63,144 nucleotides of DNA from Candidatus Abyssobacteria bacterium SURF_5 (GTDB taxonomy: Bacteria; Abyssobacteria; SURF-5): contig QZKU01000092.1 of assembly GCA_003598085.1 (NCBI GenBank), positions 1 to 63,144 of the forward strand, in the 5' to 3' direction. Under the pieces are notes generated by a model, which had not been told where the DNA came from, did no database searches, and worked only from the letters and a program-made list of their open reading frames with translations. Below are positions 18,189-26,794 of the stretch, in pieces. Every line of letters begins with the position of its first letter. The stretch's first letter is position 1. Position numbers and translations under genes: made by a program.

Positions 18189-19139
18189 TTATGGCAGGCG
18201 GTCAGAGACCTTCGCCAGCATTATCATCGCGCTATCGCTGCTCTCGGCGTCAGGGATGACCACCAGGTGCCATTCCCGCTTGCCTACTGCAATATATTTG
18301 CCCGGCATGACCGAAGCGGTAAACCGGTTGTCTACTTCGTCATCGCTTCCGTTGAAGTGGTTCAGAAAACGGGAATATGCCCGATCACACGATTCCCGGC
18401 TGAGATACTGCGCAATAATCAATGAGAGCCCCGGCTGCTGATAGCGCGCAATCGCTGCCGCTTCGTTTCCCTGCAGCCCGAATAAATCTTCCTCGGCTAT
18501 ATACACTTGATTATTAATGCCAAGCCTTCCCTTCACGAAGACCTCGCTCCTCGGAACCCGGTTTTCTTCTGGCAGCAGATCCATAAGAGGAGGCGCCACT
18601 GCGGTCGCAGAAATTTTTCCGGAAACCGCCCGGGCCAGATCGAGAAATTCTTCGGACGACACACGTGCCGATCCAAGCTGTCGCGCATGAACAAAAAAGG
18701 AATCCTGCCAAAAGAACAACCCACTCGAATGAACGGTGGCGTCAGTTCCGACTTCGATGCGAGAGAGTGAGGGATGCCGGCTGTAAGAGTAAATGCCAAA
18801 TGCCGCCGGAACGCCGTTCATACGATAGATTTCCAGCGATACGGCCTTTTCTCCTTTATTATATTGTTGCACGGCCAGGGCGCCAAATCCATATTCATAA
18901 TAAATGTCCGCCCCCCCATTAATATGATTGAATAACTCTTCACCTCTGAACACCGCCGGTTCGCCCGAAGGAGTCCATCCCGCTGATTCCTCGGCTGTCG
19001 GAATTGACGATAATACCGCCCGCGCTTCGCTTTTGGCGGAATCCGCATCCGGCGCGCGCGCACCGCGGTCGCAGGAGATCCCTCCAGCGGCCAGCATCAT
19101 GAAGAGAACAGCATAACGGGAAAAGGAGCGTTTATGCAA
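18189..19139 (-). CDS. DUF6599-like probable lipoprotein
   Basis: 316 residues from a TTG at 19139, preceded by AAGGA five bases upstream; an ATG at 19160 is the alternative. The start overlaps the end of the upstream DUF362 gene by 8 bases. The N-terminus has basic residues, a hydrophobic core and a possible lipobox ending GISC. A characteristic stretch [16 protein letters not shown] fits the DUF6599 family as I recall it. It is probably exported. Position between a Tat-exported DUF362 and membrane Fe-S genes suggests a shared envelope redox task. Confidence 0.72.
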   Translation of the reverse strand: MHKRSFSRYAVLFMMLAAGGISCDRGARAPDADSAKSEARAVLSSIPTAEESAGWTPSGEPAVFRGEELFNHINGGADIYYEYGFGALAVQQYNKGEKAVSLEIYRMNGVPAAFGIYSYSRHPSLSRIEVGTDATVHSSGLFFWQDSFFVHARQLGSARVSSEEFLDLARAVSGKISATAVAPPLMDLLPEENRVPRSEVFVKGRLGINNQVYIAEEDLFGLQGNEAAAIARYQQPGLSLIIAQYLSRESCDRAYSRFLNHFNGSDDEVDNRFTASVMPGKYIAVGKREWHLVVIPDAESSDSAMIMLAKVSDRLP

Positions 19140-20178
19140 CGATTTCCTTAATTGCAACATTGCGCAAATCTCTTATTCCGAGCCCCAGTCGCTCGGCCGC
19201 ATCCAGTTGATTCTCGATCATGTCGGAGGAATAACTGTCATCATGTTCCTCCATCAGTTTGGAACAGTACACTTCGGCCGCAAGCATATCACCGCACAAG
19301 ATGATCCTGTTGACCCCTTCTTTGATCTCAGCTCTGCCGGACAAAGTTGGACCGCTCCGAATCAGCAGCGTGCGGCCGTCGACGATGTTCAATTCCGGGC
19401 GAACGGCGTCTGCAAATTCCGCCAGCGCTCGATCAAAATACTGCTCGCCGCCCTCGGCTTTCAGCTTGTTGTGGGCGACAAAACGCAACGGCCCATACAC
19501 CGAACCGAAATGATTTTTCAAGGCGCAAGTGAATCTGGAGGCGTCATGACGCTTGATCATCGGAAGATTGATTACAACATCCGCCTCATGCAGGGTTCGC
19601 ACAACCCCTATCTTCGGATGCGCCAACCATTGCGGCTTCTGAACAAACACATGCGCCAGACGGTCTCCAAAATCGACGGCATCCAGCGCTATCCCGGCTT
19701 CCTTCAATCGTGCGGGAAAACCGAGAGCATCGAATTTGCCCGCCTTGCTGACGCCGCTACTGTTGGCGTCGCACGCCGTAAGGGACAAAGCGCCCTCTCG
19801 TCGCGTCATATCTCCTACTGCCAGCAGCAAATCCACGTCCGTTGTGACCGGCGGCGGCTGCGAGGCAACAACGTTCGGTTTGAGGACCACTTTCTTGCCG
19901 GAAACCAGCTTTCGTAAACCTCCCAGAGCTTCGATCCCGGCCTGCAGCATCCTCTGAAGATCGCCGCCCTCCACCACAATGAGCAACGGCTTATCGCCTT
20001 GCATAAACAGGTTGCCTGCGCCTGCGCGCGGTACCGCGGTCGCCGACGAACAGGCGCTCAGCGGGCCCGCAAGCGCGATCCCGGCTGTACCGGCGGTCGC
20101 AGCCCGAATAAATTCCCGCCGCGTCCACTCTATACTCGAGAAGCCGTCACAATAGCTGCCAGCTTTTTTCGTCGCCAT
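19132..20178 (-). CDS. Tat-exported DUF362 domain protein
   Basis: 348 residues. Residues 1-45 form a twin-arginine signal with TRREFIRAA, a hydrophobic stretch and LSAC, which could also be a lipobox, so the protein is likely exported in folded form, possibly lipid-anchored. The rest is a DUF362 domain with VVLKPNV and VVINLPMIKRHDASRFTC. Unlike the other two DUF362 proteins here it has no ferredoxin cysteines. ATG preceded by GAGAGGGAAGGT. First gene of the operon with the DUF6599-like, CXXC and polyferredoxin genes. Confidence 0.85.
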   Translation of the reverse strand: MATKKAGSYCDGFSSIEWTRREFIRAATAGTAGIALAGPLSACSSATAVPRAGAGNLFMQGDKPLLIVVEGGDLQRMLQAGIEALGGLRKLVSGKKVVLKPNVVASQPPPVTTDVDLLLAVGDMTRREGALSLTACDANSSGVSKAGKFDALGFPARLKEAGIALDAVDFGDRLAHVFVQKPQWLAHPKIGVVRTLHEADVVINLPMIKRHDASRFTCALKNHFGSVYGPLRFVAHNKLKAEGGEQYFDRALAEFADAVRPELNIVDGRTLLIRSGPTLSGRAEIKEGVNRIILCGDMLAAEVYCSKLMEEHDDSYSSDMIENQLDAAERLGLGIRDLRNVAIKEIVA

Positions 20179-20301
20179 ACCTTCCCTCTCTGCTAACCTC
20201 GATCCCCGCGTATGTTAAACCCCCGAAATCTTCAGCGCCCGCCATGAACGCGAAACCCCGACCCAAAACGGTTTCTTCCCATGCCGCAGTTCAATACCGG
20301 C

Positions 20302-20895
20302 TTATGCCTGAGCCTCCTGCACCGCCACCGCTTCTCCCCTCGATCTGCGGGCAATCACCATCGCCAGCATCGTGGCCAGTGCACATGCAAAGTTGATAAA
20401 GAATCCCGCGCACAGAAGGGAAACCTCTCTCAAATAATAAAACAGCGGAAGATTGGGCGCGGAAATCGTTAAGAAACCGGCGATGTCGCCGAATATCCCG
20501 AAAATCAATCCGAGTATGAACCCGGAAGCGCCTCCGGTTATGCGCGATGAGGCCGCTTGCCCCGGAAATCGCCGGATTCCGGCAGTCATGCCGATAAACG
20601 CGCCGGTTATCGCCCAATGGCCAAGAGGGACACCGCTTGCTGACTTCGAGATCGCGAGTCCTACATGCGCGCCCACCTGATAGCCGATCACCGCCAGAAG
20701 GGCTCCCCCGACTATCTTTCGCGCTGATCGTTCCGCTATACCGGGAACGAGCCCGATGCAGAGCGCCACAATCAGTTCGCTTCCGCCGAACAAACGAAGG
20801 ATTGCCATGGCAACAAAAGCGGCGGCGATCCCAAGAATGAGCTTTACGCCCAGCAGTTTTAAACCATGCCTTGCAGCAGGCTGTGCACCTTGCAT
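20302..20895 (-). CDS. Integral membrane protein of unknown function
   Basis: 197 residues with about five or six hydrophobic segments, many Gly and Ala, and a soluble C-terminal tail. The ATG follows GGGGGAGGGCAACGAG, a strong SD. No family motif is recognised. It lies upstream of the DUF362 operon in the same direction, 123 bases from it, and may or may not share a transcript. Confidence 0.7.
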   Translation of the reverse strand: MQGAQPAARHGLKLLGVKLILGIAAAFVAMAILRLFGGSELIVALCIGLVPGIAERSARKIVGGALLAVIGYQVGAHVGLAISKSASGVPLGHWAITGAFIGMTAGIRRFPGQAASSRITGGASGFILGLIFGIFGDIAGFLTISAPNLPLFYYLREVSLLCAGFFINFACALATMLAMVIARRSRGEAVAVQEAQA

Positions 20896-21027
20896 CTCGT
20901 TGCCCTCCCCCTCAATGCTTATGTTCCCGAAGCCCCTGAATCACCCATGACCATCAGGCGCGCGAATGAGACGGCGGAGATTCGAACTGCGAGAGCGATA
21001 CAATCCATCAGGAGCCCAAAAGGAATA

Positions 21028-21576
21028 CTATGCGCGGTACCTGCGAAGCCGCTTCTTGCGCTTCTTGGCCGTGCGCTTGATTTCCTGGTTCTTGCCGACA
21101 TGGTGGGCAAATGCTTCGGCAAACCTCTCACCGCGCGAGGTGCCATAGTAAACGGTGTCCAGACTATGGCCGATCTCGTGAAGCAGGATGTGATTCAAGA
21201 TGTACTCCCGCAGGTTGTCTCTGTCCCAGCACAGGAACCACCCCTCGTCGGTCGTTTGCCAATAGGCGCCAAATTCCAGCCGTTCCTGCGCGCACGCCGG
21301 ATTCGGTTTCCTTTTCCCGTAATACCATCTCAGTTTCTCGGGGACCGGATATATGCGGATATCGGAGCCGTCATAAATGTGGGCGTCCACCCCCGGATTC
21401 ATTTTCACCTGGTTGCATAGATGAATGGTCGATATGTTGCGAAGCATTTCCGGCGCAAGAGAATTCAGCTTTTGCTTGATATCCTCGATTGTGCATGGAT
21501 ACACGTACCCCTTGGGGAGCGGGTCCTCCATGAAACGGATTTTTACCATTTGGCCGATTCGGCGCTTGCGCGTCAT
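21028..21576 (-). CDS. Putative zinc metallopeptidase (HEXXH)
   Basis: 182 residues. A zincin-type motif HEIGH (His133-His137) lies in ILLHEIGHSLD, and Glu150 or Glu154 in GERFAEAFAHH is a plausible third metal ligand. The C-terminal tail is strongly basic. No signal peptide, so the site of action is unclear. The ATG overlaps the stop of the upstream hydrolase gene by four bases (ATGA), so the two are translated together. I do not recognise a named family. Confidence 0.68.
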   Translation of the reverse strand: MTRKRRIGQMVKIRFMEDPLPKGYVYPCTIEDIKQKLNSLAPEMLRNISTIHLCNQVKMNPGVDAHIYDGSDIRIYPVPEKLRWYYGKRKPNPACAQERLEFGAYWQTTDEGWFLCWDRDNLREYILNHILLHEIGHSLDTVYYGTSRGERFAEAFAHHVGKNQEIKRTAKKRKKRLRRYRA

Positions 21577-22331
21577 GGCTTTCCTCGGCGAACCTTCAGG
21601 CTCTCTATGAATTGCGAGATGCGTTCGTTAAACCGCCTGTCCTGCTCGAGCATCGGCATGTGACCGCACTCATCGAGAATCGTCAGTTGGCTGCCCCATA
21701 TCTTCTCGTGCAGAAGCGCGGAGTATTTTGCGCTCGTCAACCTGTCCTCCCGTCCGCAGATGATCAGAACGGGCAGTCGAATAAGACCAACCTTATCTAT
21801 TATATCAAACGAGTCACATGCCATGAAATCCTTCAGCAATAAGTCGGGCGCATTACCCGCAAGCGATTGCCTCTCTTCCTCAATGAGGACCCCAGGCGCC
21901 GCAGGCCCAAATTCAAATGCCGCCATCCCTCGAACGGCTGACGCGAAATCCTCACGAATCAGGTTGAAAAGCGCTGGAAGCACTCGCAGCTTCGCTCCCG
22001 TGCTCACCAGGATCAATCCCTCCAGAAACCCTGGTTCCCGCAGAGCGATCTCCTGCGCAACTGCGCCCCCCATGGAATGACCGCACACAAAGACGCGGGG
22101 GAGCCGGTTTGATTTGATAAAATCAATAACCGCGTCGGCGTATCGCGCTATCGTGGTTTCGCCCGTGCCTGCAGACCGCCCGTGGCCCGGCAGGTCGCAT
22201 ATGAGCAAGCGGTACTTGTCCGAAAGAGCGTGCTGGCGGCGCCAATCGTCGGTCGTGCCGCCGGCTCCGTGGATGAAGAGAATTGTGGCCAGAGCTTGCT
22301 GCGAACTGGATTGCAAATCAATAAAATGCAA
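21573..22331 (-). CDS. Alpha/beta hydrolase
   Basis: 252 residues. The nucleophile elbow is GHSMGG with Ser86, the acid is the Asp in CGREDRLTS and the base is the His in DECGHMPML, a full catalytic triad. The LFIHGAGG segment near the N-terminus is the usual oxyanion loop. The best start found is a TTG with no clear SD, so the N-terminus is uncertain. Overlap with the metallopeptidase gene suggests a joint role, but the substrate is unknown. Confidence 0.85.
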   Translation of the reverse strand: MHFIDLQSSSQQALATILFIHGAGGTTDDWRRQHALSDKYRLLICDLPGHGRSAGTGETTIARYADAVIDFIKSNRLPRVFVCGHSMGGAVAQEIALREPGFLEGLILVSTGAKLRVLPALFNLIREDFASAVRGMAAFEFGPAAPGVLIEEERQSLAGNAPDLLLKDFMACDSFDIIDKVGLIRLPVLIICGREDRLTSAKYSALLHEKIWGSQLTILDECGHMPMLEQDRRFNERISQFIESLKVRRGKP

Positions 22332-22484
22332 TTTGAGGAAAGATAAACTGATAGGCTTCCCCCTGGTTTCGGACCAGCGTTACCCGTTCGCCCCAACGGC
22401 GGAGAAGCGAGGGAGGGAGTAAGTGAAGCTTATTTTATCAAAAGAATAATCCACAAGTCAATCGGTTTCGCCTGGCGCGTATAT

Positions 22485-22514
22485 TTGACATGCATTTTAA
22501 ATTCATGGTATATT
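22485..22514 (+). promoter_or_regulatory. Predicted sigma-70 promoter
   Basis: TTGACA (22485-22490), an 18-base spacer and TATATT (22509-22514) lie just before the lipoprotein gene at 22532. Transcription would start near 22521, giving a very short leader. Confidence 0.55.
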
Positions 22515-22531
22515 TATAGGTAGATTTCGCC

Positions 22532-22966
22532 ATGAAGTATACCCGTACAGCAGGGGAAAAACGGAGAATGTGGCAGGTGCTTTTTGCCCGTAAATGGGCG
22601 ATATTTTTTTTGCTTTGGCTGACTGTCGGGCTGAGCGGAATCGCCCTGATTGGCTGCGCTCGCAACTCGAGCATCATCGCCGGACAAGAAACCGAGACAC
22701 AAGTCTCTGCTCCTAATGCCCCCACGGCCGAGGTGATCAAGGCGGTATCGGAAAACCCGCCGCCGGCGCCCAGACGTAATGTGCGGCGCGATGTGGAAGA
22801 AGTCGAAGCCGAGCTGGAACGGGAGCGAATCAACAATCAGGCGTTAAAGGAGGAAAACGACTGGCTCCGAGTCCAGGTTATCCATTTACAGCAAGAATTG
22901 ATAACTGCAAACCAGAATATTTACTCGCTCAACAGAAAGTTAGACGCGATATTCAAGCCGAACTGA
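22532..22966 (+). CDS. Small lipoprotein with C-terminal coiled coil
   Basis: 144 residues. The first 40 residues contain a basic start, a hydrophobic core and the lipobox LIGC, so it should be lipid-modified and anchored in the envelope. Residues about 85-140 are a likely coiled coil with repeated Glu and Leu. An in-frame ATG at residue 13 is an alternative start. The function is unknown. It precedes phoH by 167 bases that contain an imperfect CCGTCCG/CGGACGG hairpin. Confidence 0.7.
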   Translation: MKYTRTAGEKRRMWQVLFARKWAIFFLLWLTVGLSGIALIGCARNSSIIAGQETETQVSAPNAPTAEVIKAVSENPPPAPRRNVRRDVEEVEAELERERINNQALKEENDWLRVQVIHLQQELITANQNIYSLNRKLDAIFKPN

Positions 22967-23133
22967 AGAGGGGCGTCGCGTTCAGATCTTTCTCGTCTTG
23001 TTCCGTCCGACCCCGAAGTCGGAGCGGACGGCTTCCCGTGCAATCGACGCCCGATTTTCCCTTTCACAACGGTTGATTGTAAGGGAGAAAAGCAGGACCG
23101 GCAAGCGGCGGGGCGAGGAGCCGATTCAACAAT

Positions 23134-24105
23134 ATGAGCAATTCATCAAAGCAAATACTTTTGCGCAATAAAGAAGAAGCAATTCGACTCTTGGGAAAAA
23201 ATCACGAACACGTTAAGCTGGTTCAGAGTCATTTCCCCGTGAAAATTGTGGACCGCGGAGAAAAGGTTCTGGTAAGCGGACCCGATCGCGACGTGGAGAT
23301 TGTCCAAGGCATTCTCGGAGAGGTCCTCCAGATGGTGCGCCGCGGCAACCAGGTGGGGACCGATGATATCAGGTATGCCTTGCGTTCCGCCTCCGATCCG
23401 GTGCAACCGTCTCTTTCTTCCGTAATCGAAGATACCATAGCCGTCTCTTCCGGAAGCCCGCCCATTCGTCCGAAGAGTAAAGGGCAGAGCGTTTATGTCG
23501 AGGCGATCCGCGAGGCCGACGTCGTCTTCGGAATTGGACCGGCGGGAACGGGCAAAACGTACCTCGCGGTCGCAATGGCCGTTTCTTCATTCCTCCAGCG
23601 GAAATACGAGAGAATGATTTTCACGCGGCCCGCTGTCGAGGCCGGAGAAAAACTCGGGTTCCTTCCGGGCGATCTCCAGGAAAAAGTCAACCCTTACCTG
23701 CGGCCCCTCTACGACGCACTTTATGATATGATGGAGGCCGATACCATCAGCCGCCTGTTGAGCAAGGGACAGATCGAGGTCGCGCCGCTTGCGTTCATGC
23801 GTGGACGCACTCTCAATCATTGCTTCGTGATTCTGGATGAGGCTCAAAATACCACGCACGAACAGATGAAAATGTTTCTGACGCGGTTGGGGCATGATTC
23901 CAAGGCCATTATTACCGGAGATATTACCCAGATCGATCTCCCCGCGGGAAAAGGATCGGGACTCGTAGAGGCACAGCAGTTGCTGAGCGACATCGAAGGC
24001 ATCAGATTCGTCTACTTCACTACGCAGGATATCTTTCGCCACCCGCTCGTGGCCAAAATTGTGGATGCTTACGAGCGCCAAGAGCTTTCCAGGCGCGGGG
24101 AGTGA
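23134..24105 (+). CDS. phoH: PhoH-family ATPase
   Basis: 323 residues, the normal size. An N-terminal KH-like region is followed by the P-loop GPAGTGKT at 135-142 and the Walker B VILDEAQN. PhoH proteins are NTPases linked to RNA metabolism, and they are commonly found beside ybeY. Here it starts the conserved block phoH, 7TM-HD, ybeY, CNNM. Its stop overlaps the extended frame of the next gene. Confidence 0.95.
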   Translation: MSNSSKQILLRNKEEAIRLLGKNHEHVKLVQSHFPVKIVDRGEKVLVSGPDRDVEIVQGILGEVLQMVRRGNQVGTDDIRYALRSASDPVQPSLSSVIEDTIAVSSGSPPIRPKSKGQSVYVEAIREADVVFGIGPAGTGKTYLAVAMAVSSFLQRKYERMIFTRPAVEAGEKLGFLPGDLQEKVNPYLRPLYDALYDMMEADTISRLLSKGQIEVAPLAFMRGRTLNHCFVILDEAQNTTHEQMKMFLTRLGHDSKAIITGDITQIDLPAGKGSGLVEAQQLLSDIEGIRFVYFTTQDIFRHPLVAKIVDAYERQELSRRGE

Positions 24106-24113
24106 TTCCGCAG

Positions 24114-26402
24114 ATGGCTAATCACGTGCAGCGGCCCAAAAAAAAGCCGCCTCGATCGGGGCTCGACGACCTGCGGCCGAAAGTTTCTTCAAGCGGATTC
24201 TTTACGCCCAGGACCCTTTGCTTTTCCCTGCTCTTCCTGGTGATCCTCTACCTGATCTCACCGGGCCTGCGGCTTCCCTGGATAAAGTTCAAAGAAGGCG
24301 ATTTCCCCGACAAATCCATCCTTGCCGAAGTCAAATTCGATGTGATCGATCTTGAGGCAACGAAACTTGCCCGTGATCGAGCCGCAAGCCTCACACCACC
24401 CGTTTACATCCTCGATCAGGAGGCGATACAGTCATCTCTCGCCGAAGCAAAAGAACAGTTTGCAAAACTCGAGCAGGACGTGCTGAATCCCGTCTTCACC
24501 CGGGAAGAACGCATCGCCCTGATCTCAAAATACCTCCCCACAACCACCTCGAGCGAAACGATCTCCTTTCTTGCAGACCTGGACAAGGAAAAGTTCGATA
24601 AGCTCCGCTCCGCCACGCTCGAGTCGCTCGGCGAGGTATTGGCAAAAGGAATTCTCAGCGACGTGCCCGGCAGCGCAAAGGAAATAACTATTTTCGACAA
24701 GGTCAGCCGCAACCGCGTCAGCGTAAAGGTCGATCAGGCCATAACTCTCAAAAAAGTGCCCGTCGTTCTTGAGCAGATCGCGGCAAAAAGATCGCCTGGT
24801 TCGAATCGCGCCCAGCGGGTGCTGAGAGAATTGATCAGTCCGTTCATCAGGAGCACATTAAGCTTTGAGGATAAGGTCACGCAACTCGTCCAGGAAGAAA
24901 ACCGGAAAATCACACCGCCGGTTTTGAAGACGTTTAGCAAAAACCAGGAAATCGTTCAGGCCGGGCACCGGGTGTCCGACCAGGATCTCGTGGAGCTCGA
25001 GGCGCATGAACTGGCGCTCAGCAAAGCTAATCGCCTCCAGATATACATCGGAAACGCAATCCTTCTGCTTCTCGTTTTCGGATGCTTCCTGTTTTATCTC
25101 CACCGCTACCGTCCGGAGATCGCCCGAAACAACAAGGCGCTCGCCCTCATCGGTTTCATGGCGTTCATTACGCTCTTGACCGGGCGCGTACTCCTTCTGC
25201 TGAACTTGCCCAACGTCTGGCTGTTCCTGGTCCCTGTAGCCGCCGGGGGAATCCTGCTTTCCACCCTCGTCGACGACCGTCTAGCGCTCATTTACGCCTT
25301 CTTCATCAGCATTCTCTACGCCGTGCAGGGCGGAAACAGGTTTGACCTGTTCCTCGTGGCCGCTCTGGGAAGTCTCGCGGGCGTCTACTATATGCGCACC
25401 ATCAGAAAACGAAGCGACATCTTCTGGCCCGGCATCGTCGTCTCTGGCGTAAACGCCGCGGCCATCATCTCCTTGAACTTCATCGGCATCGTCGGCAACG
25501 AGTTTATCTCCGCGATCACCGCGGGCGTGTTGAACGGCCTGATAACCGCCATCGGGGTCGTGCCCGGCTCGCTGATCCCGCTGGAGGCTGTTTTCGGGAT
25601 CGCAACCAACATCCGCCTCCTCGAGCTCTCCGATCTCAACCACCCGCTTCTCAAGCGCTTGGCGATGCAGGCGCCCGGCACGTACCATCACAGCCTTATG
25701 GTCGGAAACATGGCCGAGTCGGCCGCCGAACAGATCAACGCAAACAGCCTCCTCGCGCGCGTGGGCTCGTACTACCATGATGTGGGCAAAATGAGCAAGC
25801 CGCTGTACTTCAGCGAAAATCAGCAGGGAGGGAAAAATCGGCATGACGATCTGACGCCTACCATGAGCGCTTTGATCCTGATCGCGCACGTGAAAGAGGG
25901 CGTCGAGCTTGCGCGCGAACACCGATTGAATCTGCCGATCATCGAGTTGATCAAACAGCATCACGGCACCAGCCTGATGCCATATTTCTACCAGAAAGCG
26001 ATGGAGCAGGACCCGGCGCGCTCCGTCGATGAAGAGAATTTCCGGTACCCGGGACCGAAGCCGCAGACGCGCGAAGCCGCAATCTGCATGCTGGCCGACA
26101 GCGTCGAGGCGGCCGCGCGCACTCTCGTAAACCCGACACACGGCCGCATCAAGGGACTTGTCGAGAAGATCATTAACAACAAATTCGTGGACTCGCAGCT
26201 CGATGAATGCGATCTCACGCTGAAAGACCTCCACAAAATCGCCGACAGCTTCGTCCGGGTCCTCGCCGGCTACCTGCACTCGCGCGTCGAGTATCCGGAA
26301 GAGCAGACCATCCCGGAGATTAAGGGAAAATTTGAAAGTATCGATACGAAAGTCGCCGCAAAGGCTAACCATAAAAACCGCGCAGGTTCGCGAAGCGATT
26401 GA
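24114..26402 (+). CDS. 7TM-HD membrane phosphodiesterase (PgpH/YqfF-like)
   Basis: 762 residues from the ATG at 24114; a GTG at 24102 overlapping the phoH stop is the alternative. The order is one N-terminal membrane segment, a long extracellular region (7TMR-HDED type), about seven membrane segments (about 310-500) and a cytoplasmic HD domain with YHDVGKM at His555-Asp556 and further metal-binding histidines (HHSLMVGN, QHHGT). In Listeria PgpH this HD domain cleaves cyclic di-AMP. No cyclic di-AMP synthase gene is nearby, so the substrate is inferred. Confidence 0.9.
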   Translation: MANHVQRPKKKPPRSGLDDLRPKVSSSGFFTPRTLCFSLLFLVILYLISPGLRLPWIKFKEGDFPDKSILAEVKFDVIDLEATKLARDRAASLTPPVYILDQEAIQSSLAEAKEQFAKLEQDVLNPVFTREERIALISKYLPTTTSSETISFLADLDKEKFDKLRSATLESLGEVLAKGILSDVPGSAKEITIFDKVSRNRVSVKVDQAITLKKVPVVLEQIAAKRSPGSNRAQRVLRELISPFIRSTLSFEDKVTQLVQEENRKITPPVLKTFSKNQEIVQAGHRVSDQDLVELEAHELALSKANRLQIYIGNAILLLLVFGCFLFYLHRYRPEIARNNKALALIGFMAFITLLTGRVLLLLNLPNVWLFLVPVAAGGILLSTLVDDRLALIYAFFISILYAVQGGNRFDLFLVAALGSLAGVYYMRTIRKRSDIFWPGIVVSGVNAAAIISLNFIGIVGNEFISAITAGVLNGLITAIGVVPGSLIPLEAVFGIATNIRLLELSDLNHPLLKRLAMQAPGTYHHSLMVGNMAESAAEQINANSLLARVGSYYHDVGKMSKPLYFSENQQGGKNRHDDLTPTMSALILIAHVKEGVELAREHRLNLPIIELIKQHHGTSLMPYFYQKAMEQDPARSVDEENFRYPGPKPQTREAAICMLADSVEAAARTLVNPTHGRIKGLVEKIINNKFVDSQLDECDLTLKDLHKIADSFVRVLAGYLHSRVEYPEEQTIPEIKGKFESIDTKVAAKANHKNRAGSRSD

Positions 26403-26772
26403 ACGAACACTGACGGGCGAAAAACGGGATAGCGCGGAAGTGAGCGTCCTGATTGTTACCGACGCCCGCATCCGCGAGTTGAACAGGACCTACCGCGGAA
26501 TCGATTCGTCCACCGATGTTCTCGCTTTTCCGATGGCGGAAGGCAAGTTCGCTGCGCTCAATCCCGACCTCATCGGCGATATCGTCATCTCGGCTGAGCG
26601 CGCACGCGTGCAGGCCCAGCAGGCGGGACACGATCTCATCGACGAGCTCCGGCTGCTTGCCGCGCACGGAACACTGCATCTGCTGGGCTATGAGGACGAA
26701 ACTTCCCGCGGGCGCGCCCGCATGCGCAGGCTTGCACAAAAGTACGCCATGAGCGCCGAAGGCCGGAGGTGA
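26332..26772 (+). CDS. ybeY: Endoribonuclease YbeY
   Basis: 146 residues, normal length. YbeY takes part in rRNA maturation and ribosome quality control. The zinc motif HGxLHLxGxxH is seen as HGTLHLLGYED: His112 and His116 are present but the position of the third His is Asp122. Asp can bind zinc, yet this is unusual for the family. Start is TTG at 26332 after AAGGGAAAA, overlapping the 7TM-HD gene by 71 bases; later starts would remove conserved N-terminal sequence. Confidence 0.88.
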   Translation: MKVSIRKSPQRLTIKTAQVREAIERTLTGEKRDSAEVSVLIVTDARIRELNRTYRGIDSSTDVLAFPMAEGKFAALNPDLIGDIVISAERARVQAQQAGHDLIDELRLLAAHGTLHLLGYEDETSRGRARMRRLAQKYAMSAEGRR

Positions 26773-26794
26773 GGGCCCGCTCCGGGCGAACGTT

